DNA of 64,000 bases from Bacteroides sp. AN502(2024) (GCF_041227145.1 NZ_JBGFSP010000004.1:310001-374000), one strand, 5' to 3'. Shown: positions 24,642 to 34,897, counted from the stretch's first letter. Program-made: numbers and translations. The notes: a model not told the origin generated them from the letters alone.

Positions 24642-25235
24642 TTACTCGCGTGTTACGTTTACATTCTCGCGGACCAACACCGTCTTTACCGTCTTCAGAA
24701 TGATCTTCACGTCCAGCTCAAAACTGATGTTCTTTGCATAATATACATCATTATCTATCTTCTCCTGAGCATTCGCACTATTGCGGTAGTATGCCTGATT
24801 ATAACCAGTAATACCAGGGCGAACATTCAAAAACGCCCTCTCCTCCTCCTTGTACTTATCCAACCAATCCAAAGGGTCAGGACGAGGACCAATAAGGCTC
24901 ATATCACCCTTCAGTACATTCAGGATCTGAGGAATCTCATCCAAACTGGTCTTACGTATAAACTTACCTAATTTCGTTACACGAGGATCATCGTCCCCAT
25001 TATAAGTCGAACCATCCTTTAAACGGATGTCAGGAGCATCCACCTTCATCGAACGGAATTTGTGCATAGGGAATGGCTTGCCATACTGACCAAGTCGCTT
25101 ACCGGAATAAAACATCGGACCTCTATCCATGAAGAAATAAAATGGAACCAATGCGATATAAATCACGCAGAAAAAGGGTAAAAGGCATAAAGCAACTAGC
25201 AAGTCGATAACTCGCTTGAAAAAACGAACATACAT
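24642..25235 (-). CDS. Initiating sugar-phosphate transferase (bacterial sugar transferase family)
   Basis: 197 residues: an N-terminal membrane helix (RVIDLLVALCLLPFFCVIYI), then PFPMHKFRSMKVDAPDIRL near 53, TSLDEIPQILNVLKGDMSLIG near 96, PRPDPLDWL and RPGITGYNQ. Same family as the gene at 18754 but clearly diverged, so this locus carries two intact candidates for the chain-starting step. It follows a 139-bp gap after the GT4 gene at 25375. Confidence 0.9.
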   Translation of the reverse strand: MYVRFFKRVIDLLVALCLLPFFCVIYIALVPFYFFMDRGPMFYSGKRLGQYGKPFPMHKFRSMKVDAPDIRLKDGSTYNGDDDPRVTKLGKFIRKTSLDEIPQILNVLKGDMSLIGPRPDPLDWLDKYKEEERAFLNVRPGITGYNQAYYRNSANAQEKIDNDVYYAKNISFELDVKIILKTVKTVLVRENVNVTRE

Positions 25236-25374
25236 AAAGATATTTATTTGTTATTCAATGAATTGTATTCATCAATAGCGTGCTCCGAAATCAAAAGCGC
25301 ATGTTGTAGGTCTTATTTACACAACACGTAAGCCTGTCGCACTTGTTTTTTCCAGTTCAGGGCAATATTTTTCT

Positions 25375-26556
25375 TCATTTAACAATCTCAACAAAATCAG
25401 GTTTTTCACAATTACCTAAAATCCATTCATATAATTTATACGTTTGTTTTGCAACACTCTGAGAAGAATACCTGTTAATAATACATTGACGACTCCTCTT
25501 TCCTAATTCATGTCTCTCAGCATCTGTCATAGACATGCTTTCTATTAGAACTTTTAATAAACTTTCAACTGAAAGTTCTATCCACCAACCGCATTTGTCT
25601 TCTTCCAAGCAACTCCAAGGAGCATTTATAGTTGTAATAACGGGGCACTCACACATCATCGCTTCCGCCACAACGTTGCCGAAATTCTCGTTAAGAGTAG
25701 GCAAAATAAATAGGTTAGAATCTTGATATTTACGAATTTTTGCTTCTCCAGTAATAGAACCAACAAACTTTATGGATTTGCTAAGATTTAACACCTTTAC
25801 TTTATCTTCCAAAGTATGAATATATTTCTTTGGATCGCTATTGCCAACAATATGCAACTCCCACTCAGAACGTAAGGACTCAGGTAACTGTGACCAAGCG
25901 TCTATAAGATATTCAATACCCTTAATAGGATTTACACGGGAAAGGAACAAAAGAATCTTCTTCTCTCCGTGATTGTGAACTACCTCCTTAGGGAAAGCAT
26001 CCAACTCGATTCCATTTGGAATTATTGCAACAGGAACTTTGCTACCAAGGAGACGGATGCTTTCTTTTTCCTGCTCTGAAGTTGCGATGATACAAGCTGC
26101 ATTGTCAACTATACTCTTACTATATAGATGCCAAGCCAGCATCTTTTTAAACTTCTTAAGTTTATTGTAGTTGATTCGTGCAACCTCTGTATCACCGCGA
26201 GGATTGATAACATATGGTATATAATTCTTTTGCCCAAATTTTGACACACGTAAATTTGCAGGCATCCACACACCATGAAAGTGAAGTATGTCAGGTAAAT
26301 CTGTATTTGTATTAAAATACCTCTTCAGATTAGTAGCCCATGAATGTTGATACTTGTTCTCAGGATTGGGGAGATGTATAATCTTCACACCTTCAGCAAT
26401 GAGACGCTCTTCAAAGGGCTTACTTGCTTCGTAAACTACAAAGCTCATCTCAGCACCCTCACGCTGGGTACCAATACATTGGATTGGTACACTATAAGTA
26501 GGGCCTCCATATTTCGGATCCAAAGATGGATATAACAAAAAATGTTGAACCTTCAT
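25375..26556 (-). CDS. Glycosyltransferase family 4/group 1
   Basis: 393 residues, GT-B fold. Start YPSLDPKYGGPTYSVPIQC; donor domain with LFLSRVNPIKGIEYLIDAW near 207, IKFVGSITGEAKIRKYQDS near 262, and LPTLNENFGNVVAEAMMCECP near 286 (the E-x7-E motif). Adds one sugar of the repeat unit; donor unknown. AT-rich like its upstream neighbours, and 2 bp after the GT2 gene. Confidence 0.88.
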   Translation of the reverse strand: MKVQHFLLYPSLDPKYGGPTYSVPIQCIGTQREGAEMSFVVYEASKPFEERLIAEGVKIIHLPNPENKYQHSWATNLKRYFNTNTDLPDILHFHGVWMPANLRVSKFGQKNYIPYVINPRGDTEVARINYNKLKKFKKMLAWHLYSKSIVDNAACIIATSEQEKESIRLLGSKVPVAIIPNGIELDAFPKEVVHNHGEKKILLFLSRVNPIKGIEYLIDAWSQLPESLRSEWELHIVGNSDPKKYIHTLEDKVKVLNLSKSIKFVGSITGEAKIRKYQDSNLFILPTLNENFGNVVAEAMMCECPVITTINAPWSCLEEDKCGWWIELSVESLLKVLIESMSMTDAERHELGKRSRQCIINRYSSQSVAKQTYKLYEWILGNCEKPDFVEIVK

Positions 26557-26558
26557 AA

Positions 26559-27491
26559 TTAAATATATGTATTTTTTACCATAATACCATGATTATAAAA
26601 TTCTTTTATACTGCATTTCTTATTAGCAAGTGATATACCGGTTTTCATGCCTATGTAATAGTCCATCTTATGAGTATATTTGCCGTACAGATACATTTTC
26701 CACTTAAATATAGAAAAGAACAACCTCCAAAGAGAATTACGTCTTTTCTTGTTCTCGCAATATTCTAATGCTCTATTTCTTCCCATTAAATATTCCCTCC
26801 AAGGATCAATGTACTGGGTTTTATCATGATGATGTAATATGAAATTATCTTCAGATTGATACCATAAAATATCATAACCAGCCCAAATTGTATTTTTTGC
26901 AAATGTAGATTCTTCACAATACATAAAATAGTGTTCTGGAAATCCTCCTACTGCTAGGAATTTACTGCAATCAACCATTAAAGCAGATCCATGTGCTTCG
27001 CTTACAGTTTCAATACAGTCTGTGATCCTCTTTAGTTTTGGCAAAACTCTGATTCTTCGTAACCATTTATTATAGGAATAATCATTAGTGTGTTTAATTA
27101 AGCCTTGCCAAGTAACATCAAAGATAGTTGGTGAGACAACTGAGCAGTTGGAATCCTTATTGAAAACTGTATACAACTCTTTTAATAAAGTTATACCTTT
27201 CAACTCGGTATCACTATTGAGTAAGAAAGCATATTTAAATCCTTTAGTATAGCAATACTCTACACTCTTGTTATTACCACCCGCATAGCCCAAATTACAG
27301 CCTGTTTGAAGATACACTATTTTATTACCATATTTCTGTTTGATTTTTTCAAAGCTACCATCAGTTGACGCATTGTCAATCAGTAATATCTGAAAGTCAA
27401 TACCAGTTTGCTTGAGGCAACTGTCTATACATACACATGATTTCTCAAATGTGTTGTAGTTCAAAATATTAACAGATACCTTTCTATCCAT
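26559..27491 (-). CDS. Glycosyltransferase family 2
   Basis: 310 residues. GT-A signatures: VSVNILNYNTFEKSCVCIDS at the start, LLIDNASTDGSFEKI near 35, GCNLGYAGGNNKSVEYC near 63, and a DXD-like LLNSDTEL near 90. The C-terminal region is rich in aromatic and basic residues. Rhamnosyltransferase-like by overall look. Its start overlaps the wzy gene end by 8 bp. Confidence 0.85.
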   Translation of the reverse strand: MDRKVSVNILNYNTFEKSCVCIDSCLKQTGIDFQILLIDNASTDGSFEKIKQKYGNKIVYLQTGCNLGYAGGNNKSVEYCYTKGFKYAFLLNSDTELKGITLLKELYTVFNKDSNCSVVSPTIFDVTWQGLIKHTNDYSYNKWLRRIRVLPKLKRITDCIETVSEAHGSALMVDCSKFLAVGGFPEHYFMYCEESTFAKNTIWAGYDILWYQSEDNFILHHHDKTQYIDPWREYLMGRNRALEYCENKKRRNSLWRLFFSIFKWKMYLYGKYTHKMDYYIGMKTGISLANKKCSIKEFYNHGIMVKNTYI

Positions 27492-28767
27492 GTTCTAATA
27501 TATTGCATTCGTCTTTTCTAAATATTACATACCACCATATATATGCACCATAAATCTGAGTTTGGAAAAATGGACCTAATTGAATTGTAGAAAAGGTTGA
27601 CAGACATAATAATGCAACTAATGTAGCGTATCGAGGATCAAGGGTGCTCACAAACTTTCGTTGTGAAATAGATACGACATAGCCGCAGCCATAGCATGCT
27701 ATAATTGCGCCTACCCATGTGAAATCTATGATAAAGGAGCCAAGGACTGTATTCCATGCACCCGAAAAACTTTCACCACAAGAAACATATAGTCTATGAA
27801 GTTCTGAAGTTGCCAATTTGTAATCTAGTCCAAGAAAATCAGGAAGCCTTCTAGAGATAATATTTAATTCATACATACCAAACAAATATGGTCCATGATA
27901 TTCTTTCAAAGTAAAGTCAATGAAAGGTATCTGGTGTGAAAAATATGAGGCTATATTATAATATAGAAATTCTAAAGGGCCCCAATTAACAGCTTCAGCC
28001 ATGGCTTGAGAAGAGACATCTTTATAAGTAAGAAGCACATTAATTTCATTGTCGGAAAAACGCGTAGATGAAATTTCTAGAATTGCGTAGCCAAAAAACA
28101 AAATTGTAAAAAACGAGCCAATAGTAATAAAAAATTTATGAAAACTGCCTGTTTTTTTTTCTTCTCGTGCAATAAGGAGGTTATTATAACCGTATAATGA
28201 TAAAACACCAATTACTCCAAATAAAATAGCTTCTCTACCAGCATTTATCATGCAAGGTACTGAATAGAGAAATATTAACACTACTCCAATAATACTGAAT
28301 TTCCCATAATTTCTTATCTTCCTTGCATTTAGATATAATCCAAATACCAATAGCAACGGTATAAATAATGCCCCCCAGCCTCCTAAAAGGGAAATGTTAG
28401 ATTCGCCCTTACTTGTTGCAATTCCGTTTAAACGAATATAATCATAACTAAAGACCAATACACCCACAATGCCCCATACGATATATTTCTTTACATTAAC
28501 ACTTGTCTTATTGATGTCAAATACCAGCAAAGGTCTCTTTTTAGCTTTTAGAGCACCTATATATAAAGCAAATATGCAAGCGAGTATAAATGCTACAGAA
28601 TATACTGATAGTCCATATTTATATTTTATACCAGATGTCAAGTATACGCCCAATATTAATATCCAGAATATTCCTAGCCAGTAGAAAGTATTAGTAAATA
28701 CAGTATAATTCATTCTCCTAGATATAAGGATGATTGAAACGATTAATATTATTAGAAATAGTGTCAT
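27484..28767 (-). CDS. wzy: O-antigen/capsule repeat-unit polymerase (Wzy-like)
   Basis: 427 residues with about ten hydrophobic segments starting FLIILIVSIILIS, and a large loop near residues 230-330 (including FTLKEYHGPYLFGMYELN), as in oligosaccharide repeat-unit polymerases. Wzy joins undecaprenyl-linked repeat units on the periplasmic face. It is the only such candidate in the locus, which with Wzx, Wza and Wzc completes a Wzy-dependent pathway. Low sequence conservation makes the symbol a role call. Confidence 0.8.
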   Translation of the reverse strand: MTLFLIILIVSIILISRRMNYTVFTNTFYWLGIFWILILGVYLTSGIKYKYGLSVYSVAFILACIFALYIGALKAKKRPLLVFDINKTSVNVKKYIVWGIVGVLVFSYDYIRLNGIATSKGESNISLLGGWGALFIPLLLVFGLYLNARKIRNYGKFSIIGVVLIFLYSVPCMINAGREAILFGVIGVLSLYGYNNLLIAREEKKTGSFHKFFITIGSFFTILFFGYAILEISSTRFSDNEINVLLTYKDVSSQAMAEAVNWGPLEFLYYNIASYFSHQIPFIDFTLKEYHGPYLFGMYELNIISRRLPDFLGLDYKLATSELHRLYVSCGESFSGAWNTVLGSFIIDFTWVGAIIACYGCGYVVSISQRKFVSTLDPRYATLVALLCLSTFSTIQLGPFFQTQIYGAYIWWYVIFRKDECNILEHG

Positions 28768-28972
28768 AGGTTAATGTCCAATTTATACGTACCGCCTATT
28801 TGGACAACTGCCAAAGGATAATCGTCAGTATATTGGGATGTAATTTTGATATTTTATATTCCTATTGTAGCAGGAAAGAGATTTGCATATTCGGTTCAAC
28901 CCTTGATTACCTCCTGAAAGATTTTTTTGATATATATTATTGGTGAGATTCCCGAGAGTTTATAAGTTTCTA

Positions 28973-29872
28973 TTATCCGTGATATTTTTCATTAAAACCA
29001 AATACATTGTGACTTAAATCATCCAAGGCGTCTTTATATAACTGTGCATTATAAGAATAGCTGTTATCCTTGCAAAAACTTGATATAAACCAATTTTTGA
29101 ATTGCGCAATTCGAATATGGCAAACAAACAGGATATATTGCATTTTTGTTCCGTAGCGTTTTATCATATCTCCACTGTTGCGAATACCATAATATCCTCT
29201 CCAATTTAATATTGGAGAACCTATAGCAATTTTTGTTTTGTGGTTAATAAAAGTCTTATTAAGATTGATAATCGAAGTCTCTTTTCTAATACGTAATGAA
29301 TACTCCGAATCATCATACCAAATAAAATATTCCGCTTTGGGATAACCAATTTTATCTATAAGTTTGCTTGCGAAGAATAATCCACAGAAAGATGATAAGT
29401 CATAGAAAAATTCATCTTTCATATATTCAGTTAGTGGTACTGGTTGGATCTCAAATTGTATTCCAGAGTGTAATAATTTTCTATGTGTAATATCTATACT
29501 ACCTTCTGTTTTAACAGAACCAGAGAAAGCCATACATTCATTATGTTTATTTATGCCATCTATCATTGTCGAAAGGTAGTTTTCTTCTAGCATGGCATCG
29601 TCATCAATTAATAGTATCCAGTCTGTTTTCAGATTGTTGTGGACATATTGGACACCATCACAGAAACCTTTAGCACCTCCTCCATTCTTATCTTCAAAGA
29701 TAATATGATATTTCTCAGTTAAAGTTCTTAGATAATCAGATGTTCCATCTGTACATTTGTTATCCACAATAACAATATGATCGAATTTAACATTCTGATG
29801 TTCAATACAAGATATGCATTCTTTTAACAATGCAAATCTATTATAAGTAACGATAACTACTGTATAATTCAT
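28973..29872 (-). CDS. Glycosyltransferase family 2, galactofuranosyltransferase (GlfT)-like
   Basis: 299 residues. VVIVTYNRFALLKECISCI, HIVIVDNKCTDGTSDYL near 32, FEDKNGGGAKGFCDGVQY near 59, and the catalytic LLIDDDAMLEENYL near 87. The GGGAKGF block and IDDDA match GlfT-type enzymes that use UDP-galactofuranose; the nearby glf gene supplies that donor. A 205-bp gap without a gene follows before wzy. Confidence 0.82.
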   Translation of the reverse strand: MNYTVVIVTYNRFALLKECISCIEHQNVKFDHIVIVDNKCTDGTSDYLRTLTEKYHIIFEDKNGGGAKGFCDGVQYVHNNLKTDWILLIDDDAMLEENYLSTMIDGINKHNECMAFSGSVKTEGSIDITHRKLLHSGIQFEIQPVPLTEYMKDEFFYDLSSFCGLFFASKLIDKIGYPKAEYFIWYDDSEYSLRIRKETSIINLNKTFINHKTKIAIGSPILNWRGYYGIRNSGDMIKRYGTKMQYILFVCHIRIAQFKNWFISSFCKDNSYSYNAQLYKDALDDLSHNVFGFNEKYHG

Positions 29873-29876
29873 TATT

Positions 29877-31199
29877 CTATTTTATTATTTCTTCCATTTG
29901 ATTAGCAAGTCGAGATAACACAGCTGCTCGTTGTTTTATATCTTCTCTCAAACTTTGACCTTGCGAAATCGCATCTTTTGCATCTGATATCATCTCTTGG
30001 ATTTCAGTATCTGAAGGAAGTACATAATATTCATGCACCTTCTTGTAATTTAATAATTCTTGAAGACTTATAGTTTTATGAGAATTAGAAGACATGAATA
30101 CACATGGAGTACCTCCTTGAGATGCTAATATGGCAGGATGATATCTACCTGATATATATACATCAGCATTTGCTAAAATTTTTGCGGCGGCGAGAATCGG
30201 AGTATCTATTGCAATTACATCGGTTTTCGTACGTTCTCCAACAGTTCTTAGAAAACTATCACCTTCGCAAACTTCAATAAGAAATACTTTTTGTTGAAAA
30301 GAATTACGTATTTCTTCTACCAATTTGCTATAGATTGAAATTGCTTCTTCAATATCATTTGTTGCTTTTCCTATAGAAGATGAACCTGACACCAATATAT
30401 ATGGTTTTGTAAAATCATACTTAGTAAAAGAAGAATTAGATGCACCTGTCATTCCCATAACGTATTTACCATTAGGCACCTTAAATCCATCATTTATCAT
30501 ATCGTACCATGTGAAGAGGGCATCTGGGAATTCTTTTATATTAGCATTTGGAAACTGTTCATTTGCATATTTCAGAGAGTAATCTTCACGAACACCTAAA
30601 ATTTCCGCATTTTCGAATATCGGTTTTGCGACCTTGATAAACGCATCGTTTCTTTTTGTGAACGGATCGTCAGAAAGCATTCCATTCATATAATAAACCT
30701 TCTTACCCATCTTTAAAGCCCAATACATAAGCATTAATTCATTAACACTTTCCCTCCATGCTGGCACCCTAAAGATGAATGAACCTTCCCCATTAACGAT
30801 AAGAGCATCAAAATCATAATTTCTTAAATCGAATTCATTTAATTGAGGATTGGCGGGTAAACACTTGATGAAATTTGATAAAGACTCTTCTATATTATCC
30901 TCACACAGATAGTCAAAATTGCTAAATATATACTGTCTTCCGAGTCTAATTAGGCGAATAAAAAGATAAAATGCTGACTTTAGTTGAGACCACCTTTTTT
31001 TTTTACCTAACCATTTATAGACACCTGCTGGTAAATATTTATAGAAAAACAATTCGCCAGTGTCGTTATTAGTATAACGTCCTGTAATAGTACCAACAAT
31101 TATATTATTTCTCTCAATGATTTGAGAGAGTGCTGTACTTGTTGCACGGCAACCAAAATTTCCTCTATTTCGATTATCGCCTACATAAACTACTTTCAT
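29877..31199 (-). CDS. Polysaccharide pyruvyltransferase family protein
   Basis: 440 residues. The N-terminus VVYVGDNRNRGNFGCRATST is the pyruvyltransferase opening; ALIVNGEGSFIFR lies near 130; the C-terminal GT-B-like half has VYISGRYHPAILASQGGTPCVFM near 350-372, including the conserved His. Such enzymes transfer pyruvate from phosphoenolpyruvate to form a ketal on a sugar, giving the polymer negative charge. It lies 4 bp after glf and 4 bp before the GlfT-like gene. Confidence 0.85.
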   Translation of the reverse strand: MKVVYVGDNRNRGNFGCRATSTALSQIIERNNIIVGTITGRYTNNDTGELFFYKYLPAGVYKWLGKKKRWSQLKSAFYLFIRLIRLGRQYIFSNFDYLCEDNIEESLSNFIKCLPANPQLNEFDLRNYDFDALIVNGEGSFIFRVPAWRESVNELMLMYWALKMGKKVYYMNGMLSDDPFTKRNDAFIKVAKPIFENAEILGVREDYSLKYANEQFPNANIKEFPDALFTWYDMINDGFKVPNGKYVMGMTGASNSSFTKYDFTKPYILVSGSSSIGKATNDIEEAISIYSKLVEEIRNSFQQKVFLIEVCEGDSFLRTVGERTKTDVIAIDTPILAAAKILANADVYISGRYHPAILASQGGTPCVFMSSNSHKTISLQELLNYKKVHEYYVLPSDTEIQEMISDAKDAISQGQSLREDIKQRAAVLSRLANQMEEIIK

Positions 31200-31203
31200 A
31201 CTT

Positions 31204-32358
31204 TTAAATTTTAATCATTAGTACCTGCTCTATCACCGGAGCCATATCATAATACTTATATTGACCAAGGCGACCACCGAAGATGACACCTTCTTCCTTC
31301 TCTGCCAACTTGCGGTATTCCTCTGCAAGGGCATTGTTACGATCATCATTTACTGGATAGTAGGGTTCCATACCCTCCTTGTACTCGGTAGAATACTCCT
31401 CCGAAACAACCGTCACCGGACAATTGTATATCTCCTGACCAAACATCTCGAAATGCTTGTGCTCTATCACGCGAGTGTAAGGCTCATTATGACTAGTGTA
31501 GTTCACAACTGCATTACCTTGGTAGTTAGGAGTATCCTCCACACGAGTTTTGAAACAGACGGTACGCCAATCGAGTTTGCCTAACTTGTAGTCGAAGTAC
31601 TCATCAACTGCACCGGTATAAACCAGTTTGTCGGCATATTTTTTCCAATCGCGATATTCGCTATCGAAGAAGTCCACATTGGTGAAGGTATCAACACCTT
31701 CGAGAAGGCCATCAATCAGCTTGTTGTAGCCTCCAACAGGAATACCTTGGTATCGATCGTTAAAGTAGTTGTTATCAAAGATCATGCGGACAGGAAGGCG
31801 CTTGATGATGAAAGCTGGGAGTTCCTTACAATCACGTCCCCATTGCTTTTCAGTATATTCCTTGATGAGTTTGTAAAAAATATCCTTACCTACAAGACAA
31901 AGCGCCTGCTCCTCTAAGTTCTGAGGCTCCCGTCCGTTGATGGCAGATACAGCTTCTGCTTTCTGCTCGTCAATCTTAGCCTGAGCCTCAGCTGGAGTAT
32001 GCACATCCGGCCACATCCGGTTGAAGGTGTTCATGTTGAACGGTAGATTGTAGAGTTCGCCTTTGTAGTTAGCTACCGGACAGTTGGTGTAGCGGTTGAA
32101 CTCCACGATAGAGTTTACGAAGTCCCACACCTCCTTGTTGTTGGTATGGAAAATGTGTGCACCATATTTATGTACATTGATGGTTCGACTATGCTCACCA
32201 TAGGTTCCTTCTACTTCAACCTCCTCGCAGTAGATATTACCGCCAAGGTGAGGACGCTTGTCTATAACAAGACATTTCTTACCCATCAGCTTTGCACGAT
32301 AGGCAAATGTGGCTCCGAAAAGTCCAGAACCAACTATAAGGAAATCGTAGTGTGTCAT
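31204..32358 (-). CDS. glf: UDP-galactopyranose mutase
   Basis: 384 residues. FAD-binding FLIVGSGLFGATFAYRAKLMG and VIDKRPHLGGNIYCEE; KYGAHIFHTNNKEVWDFV near 64; YTEKQWGRDCKELPAF near 169; the C-terminal FGGRLGQYKYYDM near 360 closes the flavin site. It converts UDP-galactopyranose to UDP-galactofuranose using reduced FAD. Its start overlaps wzx by 4 bp. Confidence 0.95.
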   Translation of the reverse strand: MTHYDFLIVGSGLFGATFAYRAKLMGKKCLVIDKRPHLGGNIYCEEVEVEGTYGEHSRTINVHKYGAHIFHTNNKEVWDFVNSIVEFNRYTNCPVANYKGELYNLPFNMNTFNRMWPDVHTPAEAQAKIDEQKAEAVSAINGREPQNLEEQALCLVGKDIFYKLIKEYTEKQWGRDCKELPAFIIKRLPVRMIFDNNYFNDRYQGIPVGGYNKLIDGLLEGVDTFTNVDFFDSEYRDWKKYADKLVYTGAVDEYFDYKLGKLDWRTVCFKTRVEDTPNYQGNAVVNYTSHNEPYTRVIEHKHFEMFGQEIYNCPVTVVSEEYSTEYKEGMEPYYPVNDDRNNALAEEYRKLAEKEEGVIFGGRLGQYKYYDMAPVIEQVLMIKI

Positions 32359-33884
32359 ATCTTATTTATTATTCTATAAAATGGTGATAGAAATAAAGCC
32401 CTTTCATTTTTATGTAAGCTAAATCTAAAAAAAAGTGGTATATATAAAGCCGAAAAAATGGAAATCCAAACAAAAAGTTTCATCCAAGAATCGATGTAAT
32501 AAAACCTTAATACTAAGGTAAATACACTACCAACAACCATTGGGATAACAGACATCTTTGATATTTCTTTCCAAAAAATCCTTATATCCAATTGCTGTTT
32601 CTTTGAATAATATATATTCATAATTAATATCTGTCCCACAATTAGAGCTCCAGAAACTGCATAAGCACATCCAATACCCCCCCATCGCTTTGCAAAAACT
32701 ATTTGAAGAAGCAAACTAATCACAGCAATGCAAATGTATAGTATAGACCGGAATTCCATTTGATTTCTTGCTTGTAGTATTGTTATACCTAAATTTTGAA
32801 TTAATGGAACTGTCAATGGAACAAAATAAAGTGCAGCAATAATAAACGAATCATGATACTCAGGACCGACCCAAAGTGCTATGAATTGATCACCAAAACA
32901 TAAAAAAGCAGTTAAAATATAAGCGAGTATTACGTACTGTAGACGTCCTGTTTTTATAAAAAGAACTGAAATCTCTTTGCTATTGTTATTCGAGGTAACC
33001 ATTGCAGTAACTTTTGGCAAAAACAATGATGCTATAGCGTTAGAGAACTGCATGTACATATTTTGTAGCTGTATTGCAACAGCATACACTGCCACAGCGG
33101 CAGTACCAACTACAGCACCTAGTACAAACTGACCAGTTCCCCAATAAATCCGATCCATTATAACAAATAAAAATATCCAAAAAGAATACATTGCAACTTC
33201 CTTCAAAAAACTCCAATTAAATTTCTTGAAAACAGTCTTAATATAGAGTTTATACTTACAGTATGCGTAGTTCAATAAAATGGAAATAACATTAAATACC
33301 GTTTGAAGCACCACCATTGCTAAAGCCTTATAGCCTAAGTTTAATAGCAAAATCATTATTGCAGTGTTAAGAATGATTCTTATGACATTAATCACTCTAG
33401 GAAATACGAAATGCTCATATGCATTAATTATCGAACCGTAAATACTTAGAGGAAATGTGATCGCCAAATTGGCAATCATTAGAAGTATCATCTTTCTAGC
33501 TTTTACTAGTTCTTCAAATGTCATTGTATCCCCAAATAACGAATCAACATTAAAATATAATGCTAAACCAGCAACAAAGGCGATTATACCAATAATAGAA
33601 TAAAGGACCAAAAACATGCCAAACATCTCGTACTGCTCCTGTAATTTGTTCTCGGCACGAAATTTTGCTGTATACCTAATTATGGCGTTCCCGAAACCAA
33701 AATCTAAAACTGTTAAATATGCTATTATAGATGCGACTAAAGAATATAGCCCATATTCATTCTGTCCCATCATACGTAACATATATGGAGTATATAATAG
33801 TCCGACTAATGTGTTTAAAATAATAACAACATAATTCAGAATGACTCCAGCCTTTAATTGATTTCTTGAATTAAGCTCTGACAT
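32355..33884 (-). CDS. wzx: Repeat-unit flippase (Wzx/polysaccharide biosynthesis family)
   Basis: 509 residues with about 12-14 hydrophobic segments, from VILNYVVIILNTLVGLLYTP through to the C-terminal FRFSLHKN region. Early motif LRMMGQNEYGLYSLVASII near 35 and DFGFGNAIIRYTAKF near 60 are typical of MATE-like MOP flippases. It moves the lipid-linked repeat unit across the inner membrane. AT-rich; first gene of the variable core after the decayed rfb genes. Confidence 0.9.
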   Translation of the reverse strand: MSELNSRNQLKAGVILNYVVIILNTLVGLLYTPYMLRMMGQNEYGLYSLVASIIAYLTVLDFGFGNAIIRYTAKFRAENKLQEQYEMFGMFLVLYSIIGIIAFVAGLALYFNVDSLFGDTMTFEELVKARKMILLMIANLAITFPLSIYGSIINAYEHFVFPRVINVIRIILNTAIMILLLNLGYKALAMVVLQTVFNVISILLNYAYCKYKLYIKTVFKKFNWSFLKEVAMYSFWIFLFVIMDRIYWGTGQFVLGAVVGTAAVAVYAVAIQLQNMYMQFSNAIASLFLPKVTAMVTSNNNSKEISVLFIKTGRLQYVILAYILTAFLCFGDQFIALWVGPEYHDSFIIAALYFVPLTVPLIQNLGITILQARNQMEFRSILYICIAVISLLLQIVFAKRWGGIGCAYAVSGALIVGQILIMNIYYSKKQQLDIRIFWKEISKMSVIPMVVGSVFTLVLRFYYIDSWMKLFVWISIFSALYIPLFFRFSLHKNERALFLSPFYRIINKI

Positions 33885-33959
33885 TCTTTTAATACTTATG
33901 CAAATGGAGTAAACATGCAGGACTAATCTTATTATTCGGAGTACATATCCTCAGTACTT

Positions 33960-34064
33960 CTCGTATACTAACATTGATGAAAATATAATTATCAGACGCC
34001 CCTTGGTGATGATGTACATCTCATTTCCAACTTGTCCGTTAGCTCCTGTTATAAGAATATTCAT
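33960..34064 (-). pseudogene. rfbD: Remnant of rfbD (dTDP-4-dehydrorhamnose reductase)
   Basis: From the ATG at 34064 the frame begins MNILITGANGQVGNEMY, the exact type of RfbD N-terminus, but homology then breaks and the frame stops after about 37 codons. A shifted frame reads DNYIFINVSIREVLRICTP, a decayed continuation. The rest of the gene is absent. It follows the broken rfbC. Confidence 0.6.
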
Positions 34065-34075
34065 AGTTTAATATC

Positions 34076-34674
34076 TTATGTCAAAATCGAAAGTTTATTG
34101 AACTCAGGATAAAGGTCCACATCAATAGAAAAAGGAGAATCGAACTCCTTTAGAAGTTTATGTTTCATATCCTTTTCACTGAGGAAAATAGCATTTTCTG
34201 TTGGGATCTGCCAATCTATGCCCAAACTATCGTCCCTAATGCTGACATCACCATCTACCTGAGGCACATAAAAATTGTCACACTTATATAAAATACAGTC
34301 GTCTCGGAGAGAGCTGCAAAACCATGGGTAAATCCCTTGGCACGAAGAACTGACGATGATCATCCTCTGAAAGTTCCACTGCAACGTGCCGTCCGTATGT
34401 AGGAATGCCTTTGCGAATATCAACTGCAACATCTAGTACCTTGCCTTTCACGCAACGAACGAGTTTGCTTTGAGTAAATGTTAGACGTTGGAAATGTAGA
34501 CCTCTCATTACACCATAAGAGGCATACTCTCGTTGTCCTGTAGAAAGTTGATTTTGTGTACTTTTTCTTCAAACTCTCTCTGTGAAAATGACTTAAAGAA
34601 ATAACCACGAACATCCTTGAAAACCTTTAGTTGAATGATGACATACCATCTATCGCTGTTTTAATTACACCCAT
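34076..34674 (-). pseudogene. rfbC: Broken rfbC (dTDP-4-dehydrorhamnose 3,5-epimerase)
   Basis: Pieces of RfbC are spread over three frames in order: MGVIKTAIDG at 34674, QLKVFKDVRGYFFKS-type text, GLHFQRLTFTQSKLVRCVKG with VLDVAVDIRKGIPTYGRHVA, FVPR-GFTHGFAALSETTVF, then YKCDNFYVPQVDGDVS and DDSLGIDWQIPTE to the stop at 34076. At least three frameshifts separate them, so no epimerase can be made. With the rfbD remnant this marks an abandoned dTDP-rhamnose pathway in the locus. Confidence 0.85.
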
Positions 34675-34897
34675 AATATTCCAAATTTGCTCTCCCTCAA
34701 GCATCCTAGTACAATTGGACGCTTACGCATATTCCTGCAGGGGATAACATTTTCCGCTTTCAGCCGCTATCCCCTTCTATCAAGGCGTTTGCTGATAAAA
34801 CTGAAACCGGATAACAGACATTTCATGGGAGAACTTTAATTGGAGAGCTTACCACACATCACACAATGGCCTATTTTAATGCTCAGTCTTTTCATTT
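34675..34897. other. Gap between the UDP-sugar dehydrogenase and the rfbC remnant
   Basis: No gene seen. It contains an inverted repeat, GGGGATA near 34739 with TATCCCC near 34768 around a 22-nt loop, a possible end-of-transcript signal behind the dehydrogenase gene. Confidence 0.35.
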
